35,084 nucleotides of DNA from Pseudomonadota bacterium (lineage in GTDB: Bacteria; Pseudomonadota; Gammaproteobacteria; Burkholderiales; Casimicrobiaceae), in the NCBI GenBank assembly GCA_018241785.1, contig JAFEDF010000143.1:1-35084 (forward strand), given 5' to 3'. Positions within the stretch are counted from its first letter, which is position 1; each line of letters starts with the position of its first letter. Position numbers and translations under genes: made by a program. Shown here piece after piece: positions 1 to 10,179 of the stretch. Under the pieces are notes generated by a model. The model was not told where the DNA came from. It saw nothing but the letters and a program-made list of their open reading frames with translations, and ran no database searches.

Positions 1-2
1 CA

Positions 3-2144
<2,142 letters not shown>

Positions 2145-2145
2145 G

Positions 2146-2210
2146 GCCGGCGCGCGAGGCGTGAGCCGAGCGAAGGCCCGAAGGGCGCGCCGCCGGCCGA
2201 TCGAGCGCGG
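2146..2210 (+). repeat. 65-bp direct repeat, copy 1
   Basis: It begins directly after the rpoD stop codon and is identical, base for base by eye, to 2385-2449. The offset between copies is 239 bp. It contains GC-rich self-complementary segments such as GCCGCCGGCC. Perfect identity in non-coding DNA suggests a recent duplication or two copies of a dispersed repeat. Confidence 0.85.
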
Positions 2211-2254
2211 CCGACACGCCGTCGCCGCGTTCCGGAGTGCCGGCCCAAGGAGGC

Positions 2255-2274
2255 CGCGGAGTGAGCGCTCCGCG
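2255..2274 (+). terminator. Perfect hairpin downstream of rpoD (possible terminator or RNA-processing site)
   Basis: CGCGGAG (2255-2261) pairs perfectly with CTCCGCG (2268-2274) around a 6-nt loop. There is no following T-run, so intrinsic termination is uncertain. It may instead stabilise the rpoD 3' end or be part of the repeat element. Confidence 0.4.
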
Positions 2275-2290
2275 AGCGGCCGACGAGGGG

Positions 2291-2306
2291 CCCCGCGCAA
2301 GCGGGG
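2291..2306 (+). terminator. GNRA-capped hairpin downstream of rpoD
   Basis: CCCCGC-GCAA-GCGGGG is a perfect 6-bp GC stem closed by a GCAA (GNRA) tetraloop, a very stable RNA fold. It follows the 2255-2274 hairpin by 16 nt. No T-tract follows, so its role as a terminator is only possible. Confidence 0.4.
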
Positions 2307-2384
2307 ATCGGCGGCCAAGGCGAGTCGACGCGGGAGGCCGACGCGCCGGCGTCACGTGCTGCGCCGGAGGCCCAAGGAGGCCGC

Positions 2385-2449
2385 GCCGGCGCGCGAGGCG
2401 TGAGCCGAGCGAAGGCCCGAAGGGCGCGCCGCCGGCCGATCGAGCGCGG
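2385..2449 (+). repeat. 65-bp direct repeat, copy 2
   Basis: Exact second copy of 2146-2210. Copy 2 is preceded by a 17-bp segment (2369-2385) that also occurs at 2242-2258. The spacer therefore looks built from repeated modules rather than one simple duplication. Confidence 0.85.
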
Positions 2450-2492
2450 GCGACGATCAACCAGGTCATCCAAGCTCCTCCGCCGAATCGAT

Positions 2493-2498
2493 TATAGT
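2493..2498 (+). promoter_or_regulatory. Possible -10 box for the ABC importer operon
   Basis: TATAGT lies about 100 bp before the binding-protein start in locally AT-richer DNA. No good -35 element stands 16-18 bp upstream. The inverted repeat TTGACCGATATCAA (2514-2527) lies just downstream, where a repressor could act. Weak call. Confidence 0.3.
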
Positions 2499-2598
2499 GC
2501 GCGAGCGCGGCGGTTGACCGATATCAAGGCGCGCCTGGTGCGCCGTCATGACGATCCGGGATCTGCGTTGCTTGGCTGAACTTCGAGGGAGGGGCCCC

Positions 2599-3768
2599 AT
2601 GATCCACCGCCGCAACACGCTCGCCGCTGCGCTCGTCGCGGGGGCCCTGTGTCTCGCCGCCGCCGGCGCGCACGCACAGTCGAAGATCAAGGTCGGGCTG
2701 ATGCTGCCGTACACGGGCACCTACGCCGCGCTCGGCACCGCGATCGAGAACGGCTTTCGCCTCTACGTGCAGGAGCAGGGCGGCAAGCTCGGCGGGCGCG
2801 AGATCGAGTACTTCAGGGTCGACGACGAATCGGACCCGTCGAAGGCCGTCGACAACATGAACAAGCTCGTCAAGCGCGACAACGTCGACGTCGTCGTCGG
2901 CACCGTGCACTCCGGCGTCGCGATGGCGATGGCGAAGGTGGCGAGGGACACCAACACGCTCCTCGTCGTGCCCAACGCCGGCGCCGGCGCGGTGACCGGC
3001 GCCATGTGTGCGCCGAACATCTTCCGCAGCTCGTTCTCCAACTGGCAGCCCGGCTACGCCATGGGGAAGGTCGCCGGCGAGAAGGGCGCGAAGAAGGTCG
3101 TCACCATCACGTGGAAGTACGCTGCCGGCGACGAGTCGGTCGAAGGTTTCCGCGAGGGCCTGAAATCGGCGGGGGGCGAAGTCGTGAAGGAGCTGACGCT
3201 GCCCTTCCCCAACGTCGAGTTCCAGGCGCTCCTGACCGAGATCGCCGCGGCGAAGCCCGATGCGGTGTATGCGTTCTTCGCGGGCGGCGGCGCGGTGAAG
3301 TTCGTCAAGGACTACGCGGCGGCCGGCCTCAACAAGACGATCCCCCTCTACGGCCCCGGTTTCCTCACCGACGGCACGCTCGAGGCGCAGGGCGCCGCGG
3401 CGCAGGGCATGCTGACGACGCTCCACTACGCCGACGGCCTCGACGTGCCGAAGGACAAGGCGTTTCGCGCCGAGTACCTGAAGGCGTACAAGACCGCGCC
3501 CGACGTCTACGCAGTGCAAGGTTACGATGCGGCCCAGATGCTCGGCGCCGGCCTCGCTGCGGTCAAGGGCGACATCGCGAAGCGGCCCGAGCTGATCGCC
3601 GCGATGGAGAAGGAGAAGATCGACAGCCCGCGCGGCGCGTTCACGCTGTCGAAGGCGCACAACCCCATACAGGACATCTACCTGCGCAAGGTGGTCGGAA
3701 CCGAGAATCGGTTCGAAGGCGTCGCCGTGAAGGCGCTCGCCGATCCCGCCCGGGGCTGCAAAATGTGA
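2599..3768 (+). CDS. ABC transporter periplasmic substrate-binding protein, LivJ/Peripla_BP_6 type
   Basis: This is the periplasmic binding component of a branched-chain-amino-acid-type (HAAT family) importer, 389 residues. The start at 2599 is preferred over an in-frame ATG at 2548. It gives a clean Sec signal peptide (MIHRRNTLAAALVAGALCLAAAG, cleavage after AHA before QSK) and has the purine-rich ribosome site GAGGGAGGGG just upstream. The mature protein opens with IKVGLMLPYTGTYAALG and has the two-lobed fold signature motifs VDDESDP, VVGTVHSGVAMAMA and VQGYDAAQMLG. It is followed by two permeases and two ATPases, so the transporter is complete. Members of this family bind leucine-type amino acids, short amides or aromatic acids; the sequence alone does not settle the ligand. 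Confidence 0.92.
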   Translation: MIHRRNTLAAALVAGALCLAAAGAHAQSKIKVGLMLPYTGTYAALGTAIENGFRLYVQEQGGKLGGREIEYFRVDDESDPSKAVDNMNKLVKRDNVDVVVGTVHSGVAMAMAKVARDTNTLLVVPNAGAGAVTGAMCAPNIFRSSFSNWQPGYAMGKVAGEKGAKKVVTITWKYAAGDESVEGFREGLKSAGGEVVKELTLPFPNVEFQALLTEIAAAKPDAVYAFFAGGGAVKFVKDYAAAGLNKTIPLYGPGFLTDGTLEAQGAAAQGMLTTLHYADGLDVPKDKAFRAEYLKAYKTAPDVYAVQGYDAAQMLGAGLAAVKGDIAKRPELIAAMEKEKIDSPRGAFTLSKAHNPIQDIYLRKVVGTENRFEGVAVKALADPARGCKM

Positions 3769-3930
3769 CGTCCGGCGCGGCGCCGCGCGTGCGCCGGCTG
3801 CGCGCGGCCCTGCGCCGCTGCGCGGGTCGCGAACCGCGGGCCTGAGGCACAATCACGCGGTTGCGCGCCGGCGCAGCCGCGTCGCCGTCGCGGCGACGAA
3901 GCTGCCGGGCGCCCGCCGCCCTCGCCCCCG
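3769..3930. other. 162-bp spacer with hairpins inside the importer operon
   Basis: The region between binding protein and first permease is very GC-rich and folds easily. CGTCGCC (3880-3886) pairs perfectly with GGCGACG (3892-3898), and TGCGC (3862-3866) with GCGCA (3871-3875). Such structures often protect the binding-protein mRNA or reduce read-through, so that binding protein exceeds permease. That role is inferred. No T-tract terminator is present and no gene is seen. Confidence 0.5.
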
Positions 3931-4812
3931 ATGGATCTTGCCGTCTTCCTCGTCCAGTGCCTGAACGCGGTCCAGTATGGCCTGCTGCTGTTTCTCGTCG
4001 CAAGCGGCCTCACGCTGATCTTCGGCATCCTCGGGGTCATCAACCTCGCGCACGGCAGCTTCTACATGATCGGCGCGTACCTCGCCTATGCGCTGGCGCC
4101 GTGGACGGCCGCACACCTGGGCGGAGGCTTCTTCACCGCGATGGCGATCGGGCTCACGCTCTCGGTCGTCTTCGGCTATCTGCTCGAATGGGGCTTCGTG
4201 AGCTACCTCTATCGGCGCGAGCACCTGCAGCAGGTGCTGATGACCTACGGACTCATCCTCGTCTTCGAGGAGTTGCGCAGCATCCTCGCCGGTGACGACG
4301 TGCACGGAGTGGCAATGCCGGCGTGGCTTGCGGGAAGCATTCCGCTCGGCGGCGTGATGACCTACCCCATCTATCGGCTCTTCATGTCGGGCGTCTGCGT
4401 GGCCGTCGCGCTCGGCCTCTACGCCGTCATCGCGCGTACCCGCCTCGGCATGGCCATCCGGGCGGGCGCCAGCAACCGCGAGATGGTGCAGGCGCTCGGC
4501 GTCGACGTTCGCCTCCTCTATCGCGTCGTGTTCGCCGCGGGTGTCGCACTCGCCGTGCTCGCCGGCATGCTCGCCGCGCCCGTCTCGTCGGTGTATCCGG
4601 GGATGGGCAACCAGGTGCTGATCATCTCGTTCGTCGTGGTGGTGATCGGCGGCATCGGCTCGATCCGCGGCGCGCTCCTCGCATCGCTCCTCGTCGCATT
4701 CGTCGACACCTTCGGCAACGTCCTCGTCCCGCAAGCCGCCGGAGTCCTCGTCTACGTGCTGATGGCGATGATCCTGCTGTGGCGGCCCGAAGGGCTGTTC
4801 CGCACCGGCTAG
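3931..4812 (+). CDS. livH: Branched-chain-amino-acid-type ABC permease, LivH family
   Basis: Inner-membrane permease of the importer, 293 residues, the usual LivH length. The N-terminus has the family pattern QYGLLLFLVASGLTLIFGILGVINLAHGSFYMIGAY. Seven to eight hydrophobic helices follow. The ATPase-coupling loop is around residues 170-200 (LGMAIRAGASNREMVQALGVDV). The last third has the conserved VVVIGGIGSIRGALLASLLV. The ATG at 3931 fits family alignment but has no clear Shine-Dalgarno. It is followed 14 bp later by livM. The symbol denotes family; substrate is not proven. Confidence 0.93.
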   Translation: MDLAVFLVQCLNAVQYGLLLFLVASGLTLIFGILGVINLAHGSFYMIGAYLAYALAPWTAAHLGGGFFTAMAIGLTLSVVFGYLLEWGFVSYLYRREHLQQVLMTYGLILVFEELRSILAGDDVHGVAMPAWLAGSIPLGGVMTYPIYRLFMSGVCVAVALGLYAVIARTRLGMAIRAGASNREMVQALGVDVRLLYRVVFAAGVALAVLAGMLAAPVSSVYPGMGNQVLIISFVVVVIGGIGSIRGALLASLLVAFVDTFGNVLVPQAAGVLVYVLMAMILLWRPEGLFRTG

Positions 4813-4826
4813 GGCCTGTTCACACT

Positions 4827-5843
4827 ATGCTCACTCACGCGAACGGGCGCCGTGGAGCGCCGCTCGCTCGGCGCGTTGCCCCGCTCGTCGCCGCAGCCGC
4901 CGTGCTCGCCGCATTTCCCTACGTCGGCGGCAGGTTCTATGTCGACCTGGTGCTGACGACGATGATCCTCGCGGTCTTCGCGCTGTCGCTCGAGCTCATC
5001 GTCGGCGAGACCGGCCTCGTGTCGTTCGGGCACGCGGCGTTCTTCGGCATCGCCGCGTATGCGACGACCCTCCTCTCGCCCGGCGCCACGCCACCGTCGC
5101 TCGTGTGGCTGCTGCCGGCCGCGCTCGCCATCACCGCGCTCGCCGCACTCGTCATCGGCGCGCTGTCGCTGCGCACGCGCGGCGTCTACTTCATCATGGT
5201 GACGCTCGCGTTCGCACAGATGGCGTATTACGTCTTCCACGACACCAGGCTCGCCGGCGGCAGCGATGGCATCTACCTCTCCGTCAAGCCGGTGCTCGCA
5301 CTCGGCTCCATCACGCTGCTCGATCTCGGCGACGCGCACACGCTCTACTACGCGACCCTCGCCACGCTCGCAGGTGTCTACGTGCTGCTCGCCCTCATCC
5401 ACCGCTCGCGCTTCGGCCACGCCCTCAACGGCATTCGCGCGAACGAGCGGCGCATGCGCGCGGCCGGGTTCTCGACCTACCCGTACAAGCTCGCCGCCTT
5501 CGTGCTCGCCGGAACGCTCGCCGGCATCGCGGGCTTCCTGCACGCGGTGAAGGACGGCTTCGTCAACCCGGAGATCCTCGCGTGGCACCAGTCGGGGACC
5601 GTGCTGCTGATGCTGATTCTCGGCGGCGTCGGGTCGCTGCGCGGCGCCGTTGCGGGGGCTTTCCTGTTCGTGATGCTGAAGGAGCTCTTCCAGTCGGAGG
5701 CGATCTTCGGCGGCTTCGCGCGGCACTGGCAGCTGCCGCTCGGCCTCACGATCATCGCCTGCGTCGCGCTGATGCCAAAGGGCGTCGCAGCGCTGTCTTC
5801 TCAGCTGCGCCGCGCGCAAGCGCCCCTTCCCGATGCCCCTTGA
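4827..5843 (+). CDS. livM: Branched-chain-amino-acid-type ABC permease, LivM family
   Basis: Second permease of the importer, 338 residues. After an Arg-rich start (MLTHANGRRGAPLARRV) come about nine hydrophobic segments. The family motif ALSLELIVGETGLVSFGHAAFFGIAAY is near residues 52-78, GRANER-like coupling loop FGHALNGIRANERRMRAAGF is near residue 200, and LILGGVGSLRGAVAGAFLFV is near the C-terminus. The ATG at 4827 is chosen because upstream in-frame codons overlap livH and look like an out-of-frame shadow. Its 3' end overlaps livG by 11 bp, which points to coupled translation. Confidence 0.93.
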   Translation: MLTHANGRRGAPLARRVAPLVAAAAVLAAFPYVGGRFYVDLVLTTMILAVFALSLELIVGETGLVSFGHAAFFGIAAYATTLLSPGATPPSLVWLLPAALAITALAALVIGALSLRTRGVYFIMVTLAFAQMAYYVFHDTRLAGGSDGIYLSVKPVLALGSITLLDLGDAHTLYYATLATLAGVYVLLALIHRSRFGHALNGIRANERRMRAAGFSTYPYKLAAFVLAGTLAGIAGFLHAVKDGFVNPEILAWHQSGTVLLMLILGGVGSLRGAVAGAFLFVMLKELFQSEAIFGGFARHWQLPLGLTIIACVALMPKGVAALSSQLRRAQAPLPDAP

Positions 5844-6603
5844 CGTGCTGCTGCGCGCGGAGGACGTGTCGCGCCGCTTCGGCGGACTGGTGGCCGTCGA
5901 CCATGTCTCGCTCACGCTCGCGCGCGACGAAGTGCACGCGGTCATCGGCACCAACGGCGCCGGCAAGTCGACGCTGATCGACGTCCTCGCGGGTGAGCTC
6001 GCCGCGAGCGGCGGCCGCGTCGAGCTGCACGGCCGCGACATCACCGGATGGGCGCAGCCGCGCCGTGCCCGCGCGGGCGTTGGCCGCAGCTACCAGCGCA
6101 CGACGATCTTTGCGCACGCAACGGTGCTCGAAAATTGCCGGCTCGCTGCGCAGGCGCGCGCGCAGCGCCCGCTCGCGCTGTGGGCCGCGGCGGACGCGTG
6201 CGGCGAGAGCAGGCGGCTCGCCGAGTGCGCGATCGCGCAGGCGGGACTCGGCGAGCACGCCCTGCGCACGGCGGGAACGCTCGCGCACGGCCAGAAGCGG
6301 CAGCTCGAGATCGCGATGTGCCTCGCGACCGAGCCATCGGTGCTCCTGCTCGACGAGCCGCTCGCCGGCATGGGGCCCGAGGAGACCGAGCGCATGCTGC
6401 AGCTCCTGGCGGCGCTCCGGCCGCGGCACGCGATCCTGCTCGTCGAGCACGACATGGATGCCGTCTTCCGCATCGCCGACCGCGTCACCGTCATGGTGAA
6501 CGGCGCGGTCATCGCGTCCGGCGACCCTGGCGCGATCCGTGCCAACACCGAGGTCCAGGCTGCCTATCTCGGCCGCGACGCCGACGCGGCGCCGGCCGGA
6601 TAG
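5833..6603 (+). CDS. livG: ABC transporter ATP-binding protein, LivG family
   Basis: Cytoplasmic ATPase of the importer, 256 residues. Walker A is GTNGAGKST, near residues 39-47. The Q-loop region is GRSYQRTTIF, Walker B is VLLLDEPLAGM and the H-loop is LLVEHD. The ABC signature reads LAHGQKRQLEIA, where LivG proteins typically have LSYGxQRxLEIA, so the Ser after the first Leu is replaced by Ala. The usual C-terminal LivG segment is present (VNGAVIASGDPGAIRANTEV-like). The start overlaps livM by 11 bp, and livF begins 4 bp after the stop. Confidence 0.93.
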   Translation: MPLDVLLRAEDVSRRFGGLVAVDHVSLTLARDEVHAVIGTNGAGKSTLIDVLAGELAASGGRVELHGRDITGWAQPRRARAGVGRSYQRTTIFAHATVLENCRLAAQARAQRPLALWAAADACGESRRLAECAIAQAGLGEHALRTAGTLAHGQKRQLEIAMCLATEPSVLLLDEPLAGMGPEETERMLQLLAALRPRHAILLVEHDMDAVFRIADRVTVMVNGAVIASGDPGAIRANTEVQAAYLGRDADAAPAG

Positions 6604-6607
6604 CGCG

Positions 6608-7363
6608 ATGTCCGCACACCTGCCCGCGCATGCGAGCCCGGTGATCGACCCGGCCGCCGGGCTCGTCGAACTGCGCGACCTGCACGTTCATTACGGCGAA
6701 AGCCACGTGCTGCGCGGCGTCTCGCTTGTGATCCGGCGCGGCGAGTCGGTCGGACTGCTCGGGCGCAACGGCATGGGCAAGACGACGCTGATCCGGGCGC
6801 TGATGGGCTTCAACCGCGCGAGCGCGGGCCGCGTGCTCGTGCACGGACGCGACCGCACCGGCGCGCCGCCGTACCGGATCGCGCGCGAAGGCATCGCGTA
6901 CGTTCCGGAAGGACGCGGCATCTTCCCCAACCTGACCGTGCACGAGAACCTCCGCTTCGCCGCACGGCCGCCGCGTGGCGAAGCGGCAAGCTGGACCTGC
7001 GAGCGGGTGCTCGAGCGCTTCCCGCGCCTGCGCGAGAGGCTGGGATCGCGCGGCTCGCAGCTCTCCGGAGGCGAGCAGCAGATGCTGGCGATCGGACGCG
7101 CGCTCCTCACCCATCCCGAGCTGCTGATCCTCGACGAGGCGACCGAGGGTCTCGCGCCGCGGATCGTCGACGAGATCTGGCGTATCGTCGGCGAGATCCG
7201 CGCAAGCGGAATCGCGTCGCTGATCGTCGACCGCAACTACCGGCGGGTGCTGATGCACACCGACCACGCAATGGTCCTCGAGAAGGGGGTCGCCGTGGCC
7301 GCGGGCCGCTCGGAGTCGCTCGTGCGGCAGGGAGATCTCCTCGCGCGTCACCTCGGAGTGTGA
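6608..7363 (+). CDS. livF: ABC transporter ATP-binding protein, LivF family
   Basis: Second ATPase of the importer, 251 residues. The ATG at 6608 (MSAHLPAHASPVID) lies 4 bp after livG and is preferred to a longer form running back into livG. Walker A is GRNGMGKTT, the signature LSGGEQQMLAIGRALL is intact, and Walker B plus D-loop is LLILDEATEGLAP. The switch region reads LIVDRNYRRVL where LivF proteins usually have LLVEQN, so the usual Glu-Gln is Asp-Arg. It is the last gene of the operon; its stop lies inside a 20-bp tandem duplication. Confidence 0.93.
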   Translation: MSAHLPAHASPVIDPAAGLVELRDLHVHYGESHVLRGVSLVIRRGESVGLLGRNGMGKTTLIRALMGFNRASAGRVLVHGRDRTGAPPYRIAREGIAYVPEGRGIFPNLTVHENLRFAARPPRGEAASWTCERVLERFPRLRERLGSRGSQLSGGEQQMLAIGRALLTHPELLILDEATEGLAPRIVDEIWRIVGEIRASGIASLIVDRNYRRVLMHTDHAMVLEKGVAVAAGRSESLVRQGDLLARHLGV

Positions 7364-7396
7364 GCGGCGATACGCGCGTGTGAGCGGCGATACGCG
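7358..7396. repeat. 20-bp tandem duplication at the livF / acetyltransferase convergent junction
   Basis: The segment GTGTGAGCGGCGATACGCG at 7358-7376 is repeated exactly at 7378-7396. The first copy contains the livF stop, and the opposing gene's stop codon begins at 7397. It looks like a slippage duplication in the 33-bp intergenic gap. No terminator hairpin is evident. Confidence 0.8.
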
Positions 7397-10087
7397 TCAG
7401 GCAAGCCCGATCGCGGCGACCACCTGCGACGGATCCTCGGGATCGTCCTCGATCGCGAAGCCCAGTGCGCGCATCAGCGCGAGCATCGAGTCGTTCTCGC
7501 GCAGGATCACTCCGGACATCCTTGCGAAGCCGCGCCGCTTCGCGCACTCGACGAGCTTGCGCATCAGGAGCGTCGCGATGCCGCGGCGCTGCCACGCGTC
7601 GCCGACCACGATCGCGAACTCGGCGTTGGAGAGATCGGGATTCGCGAGATAGCGCGCGACCGCGACGAATGCGGGTTTCCCCCCTTCCTCGGCGCCGGTG
7701 ATCGCGACGAGCGCGAGCTCGCGGTCGTAGTCGACCTGGGTGAAGCGCGCGAGCATCGCCGGGGCGAGCTCTCCCATCCGGTAGAAGAAGCGGAAATAGC
7801 GCGCCTGCTCGGAAAGGCCCGCGACGAAGTCCTTCTCGAGCTCGGCGTCCTCCGGACGGATCGGCCGCAGCATGAGCCGCGTGCCGTCGCGCAGGCTGAG
7901 CTCCGAGATCAGCTCGACCGGATAGGGATGGATCGCCATGTGCGGATAGCCGCGCTGCAGGCGATGGCGCGGGTCGACGCGCACTTTGATGCCTGCGACG
8001 AACGCGCGGCCGCGATCGAGCAGCACCGGGTCGAGCACGAGCGTCTCGACCCACGGCAGCGCACAGACGAGCGCCGAGATACGGATCAGCAGCGCCGTCA
8101 GCGCTTCGCGTTCGGCGGCATCGAGCCACGCAGCGCCGGCGCCGCCTGCCGCAACCGGCTCGGGGCCGTCGCGCACGGACGCGAAGCGACCGCCCGCCTC
8201 GGCGACGAGGTCGCGCGCGAGACGTGCGTTGAGTGGAGGCAGCATCATTGCGGGAGGCTGGCCCGGCGAGCGCTCCTTCCCGCGCTCGCGCGACAGCGTG
8301 ATGACCGGGCCGAACGTCGCGTCGGGAACGACGCCGACCGAGACCGCCGCGGGGTCCTTCCCGCGGGGCGTTTCGCGCAGGGTGACGCGTCCGTCCCACG
8401 CGTCGCCGCCGGCGCGCGCGTCGCCGGCACCCCGGACATCGCCGAGGAGCGCGTGCCACGCGCGTGCGAGCGACCGCGGCCCGCGCGCGACGCGGGCGTG
8501 CGCGCGTCCCGCGACGTCGGCCGCAAGGGTGAGCGGAAAGCGCATGGTCCTTGCCGCCGCTTCCGCCTCCTCGAACGACGCGGCGCGCGCCACCGGAGCG
8601 CCGATCCCGAACGCCGCCAGCACGACGAGCGCCTCGCCCTGCGTGAGCGCGCTCCGCGCATCGCGGACGAGTGCCGCGCGCAACGCTTCGAGCGCGGCGA
8701 GGTCGGGCGCCTCGGGCTCGGGCTGCGGGGGCGGCACTTCGAGCAGCCACGCCTGGTTGCGCCGGTAGGCGATGAGCCAGGAGAGCGCCTCGACGGCGTT
8801 CTCGGGCGTGAAGAAGTTCGGCACGCCGCCGGCGCCGAGTGCGGCATGGACGTCGTCGCGGTCGAGCGCGCCGAGCCACGCGGCGAGCACCGGCTTGCGC
8901 TGGGCCTGCGCGACCGACGCGAGCGCGCGTGCAGCGTCGACGGCGAGCGAGCTCGGCCGCGGCACGTGCAGCGCGACGACGGCGTCGATGCCCGGATCTT
9001 CGAGCGCGATCCGCGTCGCGTCGGCGAGCGCCGCGGGCGTCGCATCGCCGCGAACGTCGACCGGATTGTTCCCGGCGGCGGCATCGGCGAGCGCGCGGCG
9101 CAGCCGCTCCGAGGTCGCGGCGGCGAACGCGGGGACGAGCACGCCGCAGTCGTACGCACGGTCGGCGGCGAGCAGCGCCGGGCCACGGCCGTTGGCGACG
9201 ATCGCGACGCGGTCACCCTGCGGAATCCTGCCGAGCGCGAGGATGCGCACCGCCGCGAAGAGCTGCGTGTAGGTCGTCACCCGCACGGTTCCGGATCGCG
9301 TCATCGCGGCACTGAACACCGCGTCGGGCGTCACCGCGCCCGGCGCCTCGAGCGACCGCCCCGCCTTGAGCACCACGACCGGCTTGGTCCGGGCCGCCGC
9401 GCGCAGTGCGGAGAGAAACGTGCGCGCCTCGTCGAGCCGCTCGACGTAGAGGACGATGCCATCGGTGCCGGGATCCTGCAGCAGGCAATCGAGCAGATCG
9501 CCGAAGCCGACGTCGCCGCCGAGGCCGAGCGAGATCACCGACGAGAAGCCGATGCCGAGCGGCTCGGCGAAATCGAGCATCGCGGTCGCCACGGCCCCCG
9601 ACTGCACGACGAGCGCAAGTCGTCCGGGTTTCGCATCCGGCGCGCAGAACGTCGCGTTCAATCCGATCGCGGGGCGGACGATGCCGATCGCCCCGGGCCC
9701 CACCATGCGTACGCCTCCGCGCCTTGCCGCGGCAGCGACCTCGCGCACCCACCGCTGCTCGGCGCGCGCATCGCCCGGAGGCGGCATCGTCATCACGACG
9801 ACGGTGCGCACGCGTGCCCGCGACGCGGCTCCGAGCACCTCGGCGACGGCGTGCGGCGGAGTCGCGACGATCGCGAGCTCGATCGGCTTGCCGATCGCCT
9901 GAACGTCGGGCCAGCACTCCCGCCCGCGAACGGCGCGATGGCGGGGATTGACCGGATAGATGGCGCCGCCGTATCCGCCGTCGATCAGGTGATCGAACAC
10001 GACGGCACCGAGCGAACCGGCACGCTCCGACGCGCCGACGAGCGCAATCGATGCGGGCTCGAGCAGCGGCCACAGGTAGTGGTGCAT
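7397..10087 (-). CDS. PatZ/Pat-like protein N-acetyltransferase (NDP-forming acyl-CoA synthetase-like domain + GNAT)
   Basis: A 896-residue fusion: an acyl-CoA-synthetase (NDP-forming) like region of about 700 residues, then a C-terminal GNAT domain. The start MHHYLWPLLEPASIALVGAS matches the usual family N-terminus, so ATG 10087 is preferred over an upstream TTG at 10114. The CoA-binding fold is clear (VVQSGAVATAMLDFAE). The segment that carries the catalytic His loop in active enzymes (SHTGALAG-type) is shortened here to GRSLEAPGAVTPDAVFSAA, with no His. The GNAT part has the acetyl-CoA loop QRRGIATLLM. In enteric Pat/PatZ the ligase-like part is also inactive, and the protein acetylates acetyl-CoA synthetase. 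By family this one is a metabolic regulator; its target is not known from sequence. Confidence 0.88.
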   Translation of the reverse strand: MHHYLWPLLEPASIALVGASERAGSLGAVVFDHLIDGGYGGAIYPVNPRHRAVRGRECWPDVQAIGKPIELAIVATPPHAVAEVLGAASRARVRTVVVMTMPPPGDARAEQRWVREVAAAARRGGVRMVGPGAIGIVRPAIGLNATFCAPDAKPGRLALVVQSGAVATAMLDFAEPLGIGFSSVISLGLGGDVGFGDLLDCLLQDPGTDGIVLYVERLDEARTFLSALRAAARTKPVVVLKAGRSLEAPGAVTPDAVFSAAMTRSGTVRVTTYTQLFAAVRILALGRIPQGDRVAIVANGRGPALLAADRAYDCGVLVPAFAAATSERLRRALADAAAGNNPVDVRGDATPAALADATRIALEDPGIDAVVALHVPRPSSLAVDAARALASVAQAQRKPVLAAWLGALDRDDVHAALGAGGVPNFFTPENAVEALSWLIAYRRNQAWLLEVPPPQPEPEAPDLAALEALRAALVRDARSALTQGEALVVLAAFGIGAPVARAASFEEAEAAARTMRFPLTLAADVAGRAHARVARGPRSLARAWHALLGDVRGAGDARAGGDAWDGRVTLRETPRGKDPAAVSVGVVPDATFGPVITLSRERGKERSPGQPPAMMLPPLNARLARDLVAEAGGRFASVRDGPEPVAAGGAGAAWLDAAEREALTALLIRISALVCALPWVETLVLDPVLLDRGRAFVAGIKVRVDPRHRLQRGYPHMAIHPYPVELISELSLRDGTRLMLRPIRPEDAELEKDFVAGLSEQARYFRFFYRMGELAPAMLARFTQVDYDRELALVAITGAEEGGKPAFVAVARYLANPDLSNAEFAIVVGDAWQRRGIATLLMRKLVECAKRRGFARMSGVILRENDSMLALMRALGFAIEDDPEDPSQVVAAIGLA

Positions 10088-10158
10088 GCCGAATGTTCGG
10101 GCCGTGGCGCGCAACGCGCAAGAGTCGGGACGAAAACCCGCGCGGCGGCGCCGCGGAC

Positions 10159-10164
10159 TATAAT
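10159..10164 (+). promoter_or_regulatory. -10 box of the tRNA-Ile2 gene
   Basis: A perfect TATAAT is followed by a GC-rich discriminator (CCGCGCGCC), 15 nt before the tRNA. A GC discriminator is typical of stringently controlled stable-RNA promoters. The -35 region is poor. The divergent acetyltransferase must also start from this short region. Confidence 0.6.
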
Positions 10165-10179
10165 CCGCGCGCCTTCATC

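Larger units (their letters stand above)
2145..2598. other. Gene-free spacer between rpoD and the ABC importer
   Basis: This 454-bp stretch has no convincing coding frame: all its open frames are Arg/Ala/Pro-rich and typical of random GC-rich DNA. It holds a 65-bp exact direct repeat, a repeated 17-bp segment (2242-2258 and 2369-2385), two perfect hairpins, and near its right end a possible promoter. The small inverted repeat TTGA-N6-TCAA at 2514-2527 could be an operator. The rpoD transcript probably ends here, but no classical T-tract terminator is visible. Confidence 0.7.

Noticed and set aside
2514..2542. TTGACC at 2514 as a -35 box
   Set aside because: No acceptable -10 hexamer lies 16-18 bp downstream (GGTGCG region).
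2548..2598. Upstream ATG (2548) for the binding protein
   Set aside because: It would put 17 polar residues before the signal peptide. ATG 2599 has a ribosome site and a normal signal peptide.
2524..3852. 442-codon open frame antisense to the binding-protein gene
   Set aside because: Composition is that of a shadow frame, and the plus strand encodes a clear LivJ-type protein.
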